NCBI RefSeq assembly: GCF_001514305.1
Contig: NZ_KQ949078.1
Location: 62,001 to 126,000, forward strand
Reading direction: 5' to 3'
Source: Streptomyces dysideae
Lineage (GTDB): Bacteria; Actinomycetota; Actinomycetes; Streptomycetales; Streptomycetaceae
Length of the DNA stretch: 64,000 nucleotides
Part shown: piece after piece, positions 8,575 through 16,779 of the stretch
Position numbering within the stretch: position 1 is the first letter of the stretch
Layout of the letters: each line of letters starts with the position of its first letter
Made by a program: the position numbers and the translations under genes
Notes under the pieces: generated by a model
What the model was told of the DNA's origin: nothing
What the model saw: the letters and a program-made list of their open reading frames with translations, nothing else
The model's database searches: none

Positions 8575-9180
8575 CTAGAAGGGGGGCTCGTCCGAGTAGC
8601 CGCCGCCACCGCCGCCGCTGCCGCCGGAGTTTCCACCCCAGCCGCCGCCACCGCCGCCGCCCTGGTTGCCACCGGCGGGAGCGCCGGTCGCCCACGGGTC
8701 GTCGGCGGGAGCACCGCCGCCGCCCTGCTGACCGCCGCCGGGGCCACCGCCCCAGCCGCCGCCACCCTGGCCGCCGCCAGCGCCGCCGCCGCTGTAACCG
8801 CCCTGGCCACCGCGGCCGGCGGTCTTGGTGACCTTGGCCGTGGCATTGCGCAGGCTGGCGCCGACTTCCTCGACGTCCAGCTCGTAGACCGTGCGCTTGA
8901 CGCCCTCACGGTCCTCGTAGGACCGCTGCTTCAGCCGGCCCTGCACGATGACGCGCATGCCTCGCTGGAGCGATTCGGCGACGTTCTCAGCCGCCTGCCG
9001 CCAGACCGAGCAGGTCAGGAACAGGCTCTCGCCGTCCTTCCACTCGTTCGTCTGACGGTCGAAGGTGCGGGGAGTGGACGCGACACGGAACTTCGCGACC
9101 GCCGCACCGGAAGGGGTGAAGCGCAGCTCGGGGTCATCGACAAGATTGCCGACGACCGTGATGACGGTCTCGCCTGCCAT
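8575..9180 (-). CDS. ssb: Single-stranded DNA-binding protein SSB
   Basis: 201 aa. An OB-fold (about 1-110: [39 protein letters not shown]) binds ssDNA as a tetramer. A long glycine/tryptophan-rich linker (about 120-190) follows, ending in the acidic tip DEPPF that recruits partner proteins. The glycine-rich tail is characteristic of the major actinomycete SSB. It sits between rpsF and rpsR, the usual arrangement. Confidence 0.97.
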   Translation of the reverse strand: MAGETVITVVGNLVDDPELRFTPSGAAVAKFRVASTPRTFDRQTNEWKDGESLFLTCSVWRQAAENVAESLQRGMRVIVQGRLKQRSYEDREGVKRTVYELDVEEVGASLRNATAKVTKTAGRGGQGGYSGGGAGGGQGGGGWGGGPGGGQQGGGGAPADDPWATGAPAGGNQGGGGGGGWGGNSGGSGGGGGGYSDEPPF

Positions 9181-9258
9181 GGGGGAACCTCTCGGCGGGT
9201 TTGCTGCTGGCTGCTTGGTGCTGCTACTCGAATCCCGAGATCAGCTGAGCGAAAGAGC

Positions 9259-9549
9259 TCAGTGGGTCTCGGGGCGGAGGACCTTGGTCCGGAGGACCGA
9301 CTCGTTCAGGTTCATCTGGCGGTCGAGCTCCTTGACGACCGCAGGCTCGGCCTGCAGGTCGATGACCGAGTAGATGCCCTCGGGCTTCTTCTTGATCTCG
9401 TACGAGAGACGACGACGGCCCCAGGTGTCGACCTTCTCGACCTTGCCGTTGCCCTCACGGACGACGGAGAGGAAGTTCTCGATCAGGGGGGCGACAGCGC
9501 GCTCCTCCAGATCGGGGTCGAGGATGACCATCACCTCGTAGTGACGCAT
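9259..9549 (-). CDS. rpsF: Ribosomal protein bS6
   Basis: 96 aa, first gene of the operon. Recognised by [19 protein letters not shown] and [20 protein letters not shown]. The start at 9547-9549 is fixed by AGGAGGTGGG seven bases upstream; the frame is open for 216 more bases but that stretch is not S6-like. The promoter must lie in 9550-9812, which is otherwise shared with the divergent membrane-protein gene and holds no other gene I can support. Confidence 0.98.
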   Translation of the reverse strand: MRHYEVMVILDPDLEERAVAPLIENFLSVVREGNGKVEKVDTWGRRRLSYEIKKKPEGIYSVIDLQAEPAVVKELDRQMNLNESVLRTKVLRPETH

Positions 9550-9812
9550 GTGGAACCCACCTCCTTTGGACTCAGCGGCCACGGTCGTTCCGTGGCAGGA
9601 GGGTTGTGATGCGTTCGCAACGGTATCGGCCGCCACTGACAATCGGGGGTGACCTCGCGGTTTCCCCGACCTGGCCCGGGCAGACACCGGTGCAGACGGT
9701 ACACAGTACCCGCACACGTGCTTCCGGTTGAAATCCGGCCGCCAGGGCCCACAATCTGTACACATCGGGTGTGTATGGCGCTACGATGCGCCGCTTCCGC
9801 AGGAGGTGCCCT

Positions 9813-10127
9813 ATGGCACAGGCAATGCGACCCAACACCGTCGGAGGCCTTTTCGCCACGGACGGAAGGCCCCACCCACTCCAGGACACCCTGCTCGCGG
9901 TGACCCTGGTGCTGGGCATCACGTCTTTCGTCACGGCGATGTTCCACGACCTGCACCTGCTCAGCTCCTGGACCGGCCTGGTGGGCATCGGCACCGGCGC
10001 CTACGGCCAGTGGGTGTCGGAGACGACCCGCGAACGCTTCGGCCTGATCCTCGGCCTCGGAGCTGCGGCGGTCGGCTTCTTCCTCGGCATGGCGCACGGC
10101 GGCCTCTTCGGCGGAGTCGTCGGCTGA
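9813..10127 (+). CDS. Small integral membrane protein, function unknown
   Basis: 104 aa with three hydrophobic segments (about residues 23-43 TLLAVTLVLGITSFVTAMF, 48-65, 75-98 ILGLGAAAVGFFLGMAHGG). The start ATG 9813 is fixed by AGGAGGT six bases upstream. Divergent from the rpsF operon and upstream of femX, it corresponds in position to the small membrane gene found between rpsF and the FemX homologue in other Streptomyces. No motif points to a function. Confidence 0.75.
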   Translation: MAQAMRPNTVGGLFATDGRPHPLQDTLLAVTLVLGITSFVTAMFHDLHLLSSWTGLVGIGTGAYGQWVSETTRERFGLILGLGAAAVGFFLGMAHGGLFGGVVG

Positions 10128-10185
10128 CGCCTCGGACACCGCCCGCCACACCACCGAATAGAACGCCGCGTAGAACACCTCGGAA

Positions 10186-10212
10186 CGCCCCGGCGGCCAA
10201 CAGGCCGGGGCG
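10186..10212. terminator. Possible terminator before femX
   Basis: A 9-bp perfect stem CGCCCCGGC (10186-10194 with 10204-10212) with a 9-base loop, in the 192-bp gap after the small membrane protein gene. Confidence 0.4.
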
Positions 10213-10319
10213 AGGGGGCCGTATGCCCAGACGGGGCGCTCGCAAGGCGCAGTAGGCTTCGGCGCGAGAGCCGGAGCCCCTGTACCCATGGGGACACACC
10301 AGCCCGAGGAGCGCCCCGA

Positions 10320-11441
10320 ATGAGCCTGACCCTGAGGACGATCAGTCGCGAGCAGCATCTGGCATACATCCAGAGCCTGCCGGCGGCGAGCCACATGCAG
10401 GTTCCGGCCTGGGCAGACGTCAAGGCGGAATGGCGCTCCGAGAGCCTCGGCTGGTTCGACGGGAAGACCGGCGAGCTCGTCGGCGCGGGCCTGGTCCTCT
10501 ACCGGCAGTTGCCCAAGATCAAGCGCTACCTGGCCTATCTGCCCGAGGGCCCGGTCATCAACTGGTTCGCGCCGAACCTCACCGACTGGCTGGAACCGAT
10601 GCTCGCGCACCTGAAGCACCAGGGCGCCTTCTCGGTGAAGATGGGCCCGCCGGTGATCATCCGGCGCTGGGAGGCCACCTCCATCAAGGCTGGCATCCAG
10701 AACCCGGATGTGAAGCGCCTGCGCGACATCGAGGCCGACTTCATCGAACCGCGCGCCTTCGAGGTCGCCGACAAGCTGCGCCGTATGGGCTGGCAGCAGG
10801 GCGAGGACGGCGGCGCCGGCTTCGGCGACGTACAGCCCCGCTACGTCTACCAGGTGCCGCTGGCGAACCGGTCCCTGGAAGAGGTCCACAAGAACTTCAA
10901 CCAGCTGTGGCGCCGCAATATCAAGAAGGCCGAGAAGGCCGGCGTCGAGGTCGTCCAGGGCGGTTACCAGGACCTCGAGGAATGGCAGCGGCTGTACGAG
11001 ATCACGGCGGTGCGCGATCACTTCCGGCCCCGCCCGCTGTCGTACTTCCAGCGCATGTGGACGGCCCTCAACACCGAGGACCCCAACCGCATGCGGCTGT
11101 ACTTCGCCCGACACAACGGCGTGAACCTGTCGGCGGCGACCATGCTGATCGTCGGCGGGCACGTCTGGTACTCCTACGGCGCCTCCGACAACATCGGCCG
11201 TGAGGTCCGGCCCTCGAACGCGATGCAGTGGCGGATGCTGCGCGACGCCTACGCGCTCGGCGCGACCGTCTACGACCTGCGCGGCATCTCCGACTCGTTG
11301 GACGAGACCGACCACCTCTTCGGCCTGATCCAGTTCAAGGTGGGCACGGGCGGGCAGGCTGCCGAATACCTCGGCGAGTGGGACTTCCCGTTGAACAAGC
11401 TGCTCCACAAGGCGCTCGACATCTACATGTCGCGCCGCTGA
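10320..11441 (+). CDS. femX: FemX-type peptidyltransferase for peptidoglycan cross-bridge
   Basis: 373 aa, the normal size for FemABX proteins. They carry two GNAT-like subdomains and use aminoacyl-tRNA to add the first cross-bridge residue (glycine in Streptomyces) to lipid II at the inner membrane face. Visible family features are the N-terminal SHMQVPAWADVKAEW, the central FNQLWRRNIKKAEKAGVEV and the C-terminal YDLRGISDSLDETDHLFGL with the usual F-K-x-G ending (IQFKVGTGG). The racemase-like gene follows after 83 bp on the same strand, suggesting a shared cell-wall role. FemX family is firm; the exact residue added is inferred from the organism. Confidence 0.88.
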   Translation: MSLTLRTISREQHLAYIQSLPAASHMQVPAWADVKAEWRSESLGWFDGKTGELVGAGLVLYRQLPKIKRYLAYLPEGPVINWFAPNLTDWLEPMLAHLKHQGAFSVKMGPPVIIRRWEATSIKAGIQNPDVKRLRDIEADFIEPRAFEVADKLRRMGWQQGEDGGAGFGDVQPRYVYQVPLANRSLEEVHKNFNQLWRRNIKKAEKAGVEVVQGGYQDLEEWQRLYEITAVRDHFRPRPLSYFQRMWTALNTEDPNRMRLYFARHNGVNLSAATMLIVGGHVWYSYGASDNIGREVRPSNAMQWRMLRDAYALGATVYDLRGISDSLDETDHLFGLIQFKVGTGGQAAEYLGEWDFPLNKLLHKALDIYMSRR

Positions 11442-11524
11442 ACCCCGGCTGTTTGCTTCGATAGCTCCGACAGCTTCCATACCTCTGATACACCGCAGCC
11501 ACGAGAAAGGTTCCAGGTCCGGCC

Positions 11525-12556
11525 ATGGCGCTCACCCTCTACGTCGACACCGCGCGCTGGCGGGCGCACCACAAGCACGTGCAGGAGCAGTTCCCGGGAC
11601 TCGTCCCGGTCTGCAAGGGCAACGGCTACGGGTTCGGGCACGAGCGGCTGGCGGAGGAGGCCACCCGGCTGGGCTCGGACGTCCTCGCCGTCGGCACCAC
11701 GTACGAGGCCGCACGCATCAAGGACTGGTTCAGCGGTGACCTGCTGGTCCTGACGCCGTACCGGCGCGGCGAGGAGCCCGTGCCGCTGCCGGACCGGGTC
11801 ATCCGCTCGGTGTCGTCGATCGACGGGGTCTACGGCCTCGTGGGTGCCCGTGTCGTCATTGAGGTGATGTCCTCGATGAAGCGGCACGGCATCAGCGAGC
11901 AGGACCTGCCGCAGCTGCACGCCGCCATAGAGAACGTCCGTCTCGAAGGCTTCGCCATCCACCTGCCGCTGGACCGCACCGACGGCTCGGACGCCGTCGA
12001 GGAGGTCATCGGCTGGATGGACCGCCTGCGCGCGGCCCGGCTGCCCCTGCACACGATGTTCGTCAGCCACCTCAAGGCCGAGGATCTCGCCCGCCTCCAG
12101 CAGCAGTTCCCGCAGACCCGCTTCCGCGCCCGCATCGGCACCCGGCTGTGGCTGGGGGACCACGAGGCCACGGAGTACCGCGGGGCGGTCCTGGACGTCA
12201 CCCGCGTGGCCAAGGGCGACCGGTTCGGCTACCGGCAGCAGAAGACGGCCTCCGACGGCTTCCTGGTGGTCGTGGCGGGCGGAACCTCGCACGGGGTGGG
12301 CCTGGAGGCCCCCAAGGCCCTGCACGGCGTCATGCCGCGCGCCAAGGGCGTCGCGCGGGCCGGCCTGGCCACGGTGAACCGGAACCTTTCGCCGTTCGTC
12401 TGGGACGGCAAGCAGCGCTGGTTCGCCGAGCCGCCGCACATGCAGGTGTCCATCCTGTTCGTGCCGGCGGAGGCCGCGGAGCCGAAGGTCGGCGAGGAGC
12501 TGGTGGCCCATCTGCGGCATACGACGACGCAGTTTGACCGGCTTGTGGATCGGTAG
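11525..12556 (+). CDS. Alanine racemase-like PLP protein
   Basis: 343 aa. The N-terminal alanine-racemase barrel is recognisable, with the PLP lysine in VCKGNGYGFGHERLAEEA (K31) and FVSHLKAEDLARLQQQFP further on. It is shorter than classical Alr (about 370-390 aa), and I do not see the standard C-terminal catalytic tyrosine context. It may therefore racemise another amino acid, or act as a cell-wall accessory rather than as the housekeeping alanine racemase. GCC ATG GCG follows an AGAAAGG-type ribosome site. Paired with femX. Confidence 0.75.
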   Translation: MALTLYVDTARWRAHHKHVQEQFPGLVPVCKGNGYGFGHERLAEEATRLGSDVLAVGTTYEAARIKDWFSGDLLVLTPYRRGEEPVPLPDRVIRSVSSIDGVYGLVGARVVIEVMSSMKRHGISEQDLPQLHAAIENVRLEGFAIHLPLDRTDGSDAVEEVIGWMDRLRAARLPLHTMFVSHLKAEDLARLQQQFPQTRFRARIGTRLWLGDHEATEYRGAVLDVTRVAKGDRFGYRQQKTASDGFLVVVAGGTSHGVGLEAPKALHGVMPRAKGVARAGLATVNRNLSPFVWDGKQRWFAEPPHMQVSILFVPAEAAEPKVGEELVAHLRHTTTQFDRLVDR

Positions 12557-12589
12557 GCCGACAGACTCGCTTCGAGCGAGTCTGTCGGC
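12557..12589. terminator. Strong hairpin terminator after racemase-like gene
   Basis: Perfect 14-bp stem GCCGACAGACTCGC (12557-12570 with 12576-12589) and a TTCGA loop, starting at the base after the stop codon. Confidence 0.75.
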
Positions 12590-12657
12590 GAGGACAGAGT
12601 GAGATTGAGTAACTCTGTTGTCCGTCGGTGCGCACAACGAGGTCTCACCAAGCCGGA

Positions 12658-12692
12658 GGGGCTTGCCGCAAATTTGGGTTGCGGCAAGCCCC
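12658..12692. terminator. Second terminator, followed by a T-rich run
   Basis: Perfect 13-bp stem GGGGCTTGCCGCA (12658-12670 with 12680-12692), 9-base loop, then TCCTTCTTTTCTT. It lies between the convergent racemase-like and Mrr-like genes. Confidence 0.7.
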
Positions 12693-12698
12693 TCCTTC

Positions 12699-12757
12699 TT
12701 TTCTTGCGCTCGTGTTCAGGCGGCTGCCTTTTCTTGCGCTCGTGTTCAGGCGGCTGC
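12699..12757. repeat. Tandem duplication of 30 bp covering the Mrr-like gene's stop codon
   Basis: A 29-base unit beginning TTTTCTTGCGCTCGTGTTCA is repeated exactly at 12699-12727 and 12729-12757 (period 30). The second copy contains the last codons and stop of the Mrr-like gene; the first copy lies just beyond the stop. The duplication does not change the protein. Confidence 0.9.
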
Positions 12758-13894
12758 GTTGAGCAGGAGCGTGTCCAGGCGGGCGCCCGCGTTCCAAGCT
12801 GCGAAGAGTTCACGCGGCATGACGGTGATGCCGTGCCGGGCCGCGAGGGCCAGTGCGCTCTTGGTGAACCGGCAGGTCACCGCGTAGAGCGCGATGTCGG
12901 CACGGTGTTCCGGCCGTGCGGCTCCGATGAACTGCTGCATGTCGGCGGTGGTGACGGCTCGGTGGGCGGCCTGCCGCTTGCACTGGATCACCAGCCGCCT
13001 TCCGTCCGGTAGCAGGGCGATGACGTCCGCGCTCAGGTCGCCCTTTCCGCCGGTGACGTCGATGTCCGTGCAGCCGTCCCGGCGGCACAGCTCGGCGACG
13101 TGCTGCTCGAACTGCTTCCAGCTCATCACGTCGACAGCGGGCATCAGGCTCGTCAGTTCAGGCCGTGACGTGCCGGGCGCGGCCTCGTACAGGGTGGCTT
13201 TGATGGCGTCGACGTCTTCTCGGAGCCGGTTCACGTCGCGGTGCAGTTCCGAGCAGGTCTCGATCATCGCGTTCTGCATCGGGACGACGGTCCGGGACAG
13301 GATCGAGGAGACGGTGCGCTCGGTGATGCGGACGATGCGGGCGTCCAGGCTCCCCTCCCTGCTCGGCGTGGCGGGCAGGTTTTCCACAGGCTGTGGGCGG
13401 ATGTCCTGGGCGTCGTTGAGGAGCTCGTACCGCACCTGACGTGCGACGTAGCTGTCCCGGAGCAGCATCCCAGTGTTGAGGATGGTGCGGCGTGTGAACA
13501 GGGCGAGGGAGCGAGCGCGGGACTGAATTCCACTGAGTGACTTAATCTCACTCAGTCGCATACCTGTCACTGTGTGGTAGCCGTTGGTTTCGAGCTCATC
13601 GCGGTGTTCGACGACCATCTGCCGGATGGCCGTCTCATCCACTCCGCAGTACTCGGCGACCATCGCGCTGGTCACATGCACCCCGTCCGGCAACAAGCGT
13701 AGTTCCCCCACTCGCTCCAGGACCTCCGTCCGCTGCGCCATCCGGCTCCGCAGCGTTGGGGATTCGAGGAGTGCGCCTTCGATGGCCTCCTTGCTGTCTT
13801 TCCACTGGGCGAACACCTTGGGGTGGGTGTCGTTCGTTCGGCCCGTGTGGTCTTCCTCGGTCGTCCGGGTGGACGACCAGTGTTGTTCGCTCAC
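12746..13894 (-). CDS. Mrr-type restriction endonuclease with N-terminal HTH-like region
   Basis: 382 aa from GTG 13892-13894, with GGAGGTG six bases upstream. The C-terminal 125 residues form an Mrr-like PD-(D/E)xK nuclease: MSWKQFEQHVAELCRRDGC (from about 257), then SADVIALL with the catalytic Asp at about 290, and VIQCKRQ with Q304 and K306. The N-terminal half has a DNA-binding-looking stretch (VTSAMVAEYCGVDETAIRQM, about residues 75-94) reminiscent of phage ORF6N/KilA-type regions, then a helical linker. Mrr enzymes cut methylated or foreign DNA. No methylase partner is adjacent, so it is either a type IV-like defence nuclease or has another DNA-processing role. Reads convergently toward the racemase-like gene. 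Confidence 0.75.
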   Translation of the reverse strand: MSEQHWSSTRTTEEDHTGRTNDTHPKVFAQWKDSKEAIEGALLESPTLRSRMAQRTEVLERVGELRLLPDGVHVTSAMVAEYCGVDETAIRQMVVEHRDELETNGYHTVTGMRLSEIKSLSGIQSRARSLALFTRRTILNTGMLLRDSYVARQVRYELLNDAQDIRPQPVENLPATPSREGSLDARIVRITERTVSSILSRTVVPMQNAMIETCSELHRDVNRLREDVDAIKATLYEAAPGTSRPELTSLMPAVDVMSWKQFEQHVAELCRRDGCTDIDVTGGKGDLSADVIALLPDGRRLVIQCKRQAAHRAVTTADMQQFIGAARPEHRADIALYAVTCRFTKSALALAARHGITVMPRELFAAWNAGARLDTLLLNAAA

Positions 13895-13959
13895 GGCGAT
13901 CACCTCCGTAGCAGAACGTAAGATCGACGGAGGCTCATCTGTGCGAGTTTTACGCCACT

Positions 13960-15474
13960 TCACTCATTAGTGGTGGACTGGGCCGTTCCGCTGGCATTTG
14001 TGCCCCATTGGACGTACGCACCGTCTGTCATGTGGGCCGCGTGCCGCGGCGGATGGGCCGCCGGGCCGAACACGAAGACGTCCTCCGCGCCGTCGAGCAC
14101 CCCGCCCGAAGGGTCGTCGTCGCCGGCCCGGCGCACCGGGTCCCGCTCCGGCATGAGGATGTCCCGTACGACGACGGCGCACAGGTACAGCGTCCCCAGC
14201 AGGTGCACGGCGATGGCCCAGTGGTAGCCGTCCGGCGGCAGGCCCTTGTGGGCGTCCCCACTGGTCGTGTACGCGAGGTACAGCCAGATGCCCAGGAAGT
14301 ACGCCACCTCGCACGCCTGCCAGATCAGGAAGTCCCGCCACTTGGGCCGGGCCAGCGCGGCCAGCGGCACCAGCCACAGGACGTACTGCGGCGAGTAGAC
14401 CTTGTTGGTGACGATGAACGCCGCAACGATCAGGAAGGCCAGCTGGGCGAAGCGCGGGCGGCGCGGCGCGGTCAGCGTGAGCGCCGCGACGCCGGCGCAG
14501 CACAGCAGCATCAGCAGGGTGGCGAGCGTGTTGACGGTCTCGGTGCTGAGCGGGTCGCTCGAGTTCTGGGCCATGATCAGCCAGAACGACCCGAAGTCGA
14601 CGCCCCGCTCCTGGCTGAACGTGTAGAACTTCGACCAGCCCTCGAAGGCGAGCAGCATCACCGGAAGGTTCACGACCGCCCAGGAGACGATCGCACCCCC
14701 CAGCGCCGTCCCGAACTCCCGCCACCTGCCCGCACGCCAGCACAGCAGGAGCAGTGGGCCGAGGAGCAGGAAGGGATAGAGCTTGGCGGCCGTGGCGAGC
14801 CCCAGCAGGACACCGAAGGCCAGCGAGCGGCCCCGCGACCACATCAGCATCGCGGCGGCCGTCAGGGCGACGGCCAGCAGGTCCCAGTTGATGGTGGCCG
14901 TCAGCGCGAAAGCGGGCGCCAGGGCGACCAGCAGGCCGTCCCAGGGGCGCCGGGCGTGCGTCCGGGTCACGCAGACGGCGATGACGGCCGCGCACACCAT
15001 CAGCATCCCGGCGTTGACCATCCAGTACCACTGCTCCTGGTCCTGGATGGTGCCGCTGCCCGGCGTCAGCCAGGAGGCCACCTCCATGAACACGCCGGTC
15101 AGCACCGGGTATTCGAGGTACTGCATGTCGCCGGGGAGCTTGTCGAAGTACGGCACCAGCCCGTCGGCGAAGCCGCGCCCCTGGTAGAGGTGCGGGATGT
15201 CCGAGTAGCACGCGTGCGTGTACTGCGAGCTGGCACCGAAGAACCAGGCGCCGTTGTAGCAGGGCGCCTTCTGGACCAGCCCGAGGGCGAACACGCCGAT
15301 CGCCACGAGCGCGATGATCCGGACGGGCGTCCACCAGGACGTCCCGACCAGGGCACGCCGTCCGAGGGGACCACCGATCAGTTCGCTCCCGCTCGCAGCG
15401 ACCTCGTCGTTCTTGGTCGGCGCCACCAGGTCCGGCTCGTATGCGCTCGTCGGCGTCGTCTCTGCACTGGGCAT
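13960..15474 (-). CDS. Membrane glycosyltransferase, GT87-like
   Basis: 504 aa, about ten membrane segments starting at WTPVRIIALVAIGVFALGLV. The large loop after the first segment contains YSDIPHLYQGRGFADGLVPY and LEYPVLTGVF, the polyprenyl-phosphate mannosyl/arabinosyltransferase (GT-C, GT87/DUF2029) pattern. SPQYVLWLVPL near residue 390 is also typical. It would use a polyprenol-linked sugar outside the membrane; acceptor unknown. ATG 15472-15474 is preferred over ATG 15481-15483 because CAGGA sits seven bases from the former. It probably belongs to the conserved core, between the racemase-like gene and the PBP, with mobile DNA landed on both sides. Confidence 0.82.
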   Translation of the reverse strand: MPSAETTPTSAYEPDLVAPTKNDEVAASGSELIGGPLGRRALVGTSWWTPVRIIALVAIGVFALGLVQKAPCYNGAWFFGASSQYTHACYSDIPHLYQGRGFADGLVPYFDKLPGDMQYLEYPVLTGVFMEVASWLTPGSGTIQDQEQWYWMVNAGMLMVCAAVIAVCVTRTHARRPWDGLLVALAPAFALTATINWDLLAVALTAAAMLMWSRGRSLAFGVLLGLATAAKLYPFLLLGPLLLLCWRAGRWREFGTALGGAIVSWAVVNLPVMLLAFEGWSKFYTFSQERGVDFGSFWLIMAQNSSDPLSTETVNTLATLLMLLCCAGVAALTLTAPRRPRFAQLAFLIVAAFIVTNKVYSPQYVLWLVPLAALARPKWRDFLIWQACEVAYFLGIWLYLAYTTSGDAHKGLPPDGYHWAIAVHLLGTLYLCAVVVRDILMPERDPVRRAGDDDPSGGVLDGAEDVFVFGPAAHPPRHAAHMTDGAYVQWGTNASGTAQSTTNE

Positions 15475-15514
15475 GGGGCACATCCTGCCGTACGCACCCG
15501 GGTGGCTGCGGCGG

Positions 15515-15610
15515 CGGAGAGGACCTGGAAGTCGGCCCCAGCCCAGCTCGTCCTTAACCTGTTTGTAGCCCTGCTCGATCCAGTTGCGGATTCCGTAGTC
15601 CGCACGATCT
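15515..15610 (-). pseudogene. Fragment of an IS transposase (C-terminal end)
   Basis: The minus strand reads DYGIRNWIEQGYKQVKDELG then, one base out of phase, ADFQVLS. This is the family signature IEQxYKQVKxELGWADFQVRS of IS701/IS4-like transposases. Nothing else of the gene remains: no start, no DDE residues. It abuts the upstream end of the GT87 gene, marking an old insertion here. Confidence 0.65.
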
Positions 15611-15771
15611 CGGCGAGGCCCGGCGGACGGGGAGGGGGACTCGGCACTGTGGGCCTCCCCAGCAATGTAGGGAGGCCCACTTTGTTGCGCCCCTGGGGGT
15701 TCCATACAGAGTACGCGCGAAGTAATCGCCACGACAACTTATACCCAGCACATACACCGGATAACAAACGA

Positions 15772-16185
15772 CTACCCGAGGGCCATTTCCGTGCAGTAAT
15801 TCAGCTGATCACTTCCTTCGTACCGAGCTACCTGCACCCCGGCATCAAAAATTGTCGCCGGGCCCGACAAAGAAGTATTCCACTGCTTAGTGGTACCATT
15901 TCCGTCATAGTTGGCGCGCCATGGGTAGTATGACGTCTGATCGGCATGCACTACAACGAGCCGCACCCGCACATGATGCCCGTCGGCACGCGTATCCGTC
16001 ACCTTGAGATTGATTCCCGACAGACCACCATTCGTCGGTAGCTTCGACGAACTGAAAGTAACCTGCCCCTTGGCGCCGGTAGTCGAGCACGTTGCGCCAT
16101 AGTTGAGCGCCTGTGCCGGACTCGCCGACACACCAATGAACAGCAATGCCCCCGCAACGATCAGGCTAGATTTCGACCTCTTCAC
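15772..16185 (-). CDS. Small secreted protein, function unknown
   Basis: 137 aa from GTG 16183-16185, with a G-rich site just upstream. A clear signal peptide (MKRSKSSLIVAGALLFIGVS, cleavage after about ASPAQA) precedes a mature part of about 110 residues predicted to be beta-rich, with two cysteines (ATCSTT and NYCTEM) that could form a disulphide. I do not recognise the family. The DNA is visibly AT-richer and uses A/T-ending codons (for example AAA, AAT, ATT) more than its neighbours, a sign of acquisition. Flanked by the transposase fragment and by the gene-free stretch before the IS. Confidence 0.65.
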   Translation of the reverse strand: MKRSKSSLIVAGALLFIGVSASPAQALNYGATCSTTGAKGQVTFSSSKLPTNGGLSGINLKVTDTRADGHHVRVRLVVVHADQTSYYPWRANYDGNGTTKQWNTSLSGPATIFDAGVQVARYEGSDQLNYCTEMALG

Positions 16186-16751
16186 ACTTCCCCCAAACTA
16201 GATTATTTCAGCACAATAAAGTGCGGTCAAAAATTAAACTATCTCCGCTCAGCCCCTCTATGCAAGATCTAAAATGAGCCAGCCCAAATGCCGGCCTTAC
16301 GTCACCAAATGGGACATTTTCCAGTCTCGAAAAGGCCGCAGCGTCTCAACGGGGGGACTTCCGGGAACTCAACGCCAGGAAACCGTCACAAGGAGGGCTG
16401 ATTTGCGTCTTCTATTGACGTGATCCTTCTTTTAAGAGTTACTCCAGGCGCCCAACTCAGGGTCGTCACTCCAGGCAGGATTACTCCATACGTTCTTCCG
16501 AGGCGGGCCAGCACGCCGCACCCTTTCATCCGGAGGAGATTTGCCTCAAAGACGGTACACGCCTGTTTGCATTGAGGAAGTGGGGTTGCTGATTCGACTT
16601 GATCCGGGGTTTGCTCCACACCTGACGGTTGCCCCCACACCCTGATGGAAGACAGCAAGTGGCAGCGGGTGCCGATCAACTGCATGCGACGGTTCCCCGA
16701 CTAAATAACTCTTCGATTTCTCAAGACGTACACAACATGTCAGCATTTGCC
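16186..16751. other. Gene-free, AT-richer stretch before the IS701-like element
   Basis: 566 bp with no reading frame that has both a ribosome site and a plausible protein. Base composition is lower in GC than the window average. It presumably contains the promoter of the secreted-protein gene. ACTCCAG occurs more than once near 16440-16480, without forming a regular repeat. Confidence 0.5.
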
Positions 16752-16779
16752 CTAGTACTCCAGCCGTAGATCGTGATCT

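Noticed and set aside
8575..8830. GC-rich repeats resembling a satellite
   Set aside because: They encode the glycine-rich linker of SSB, a normal feature.
16386..16685. 99-residue minus-strand frame before the IS
   Set aside because: No ribosome site, no recognisable protein, and atypical codon use; treated as non-coding.
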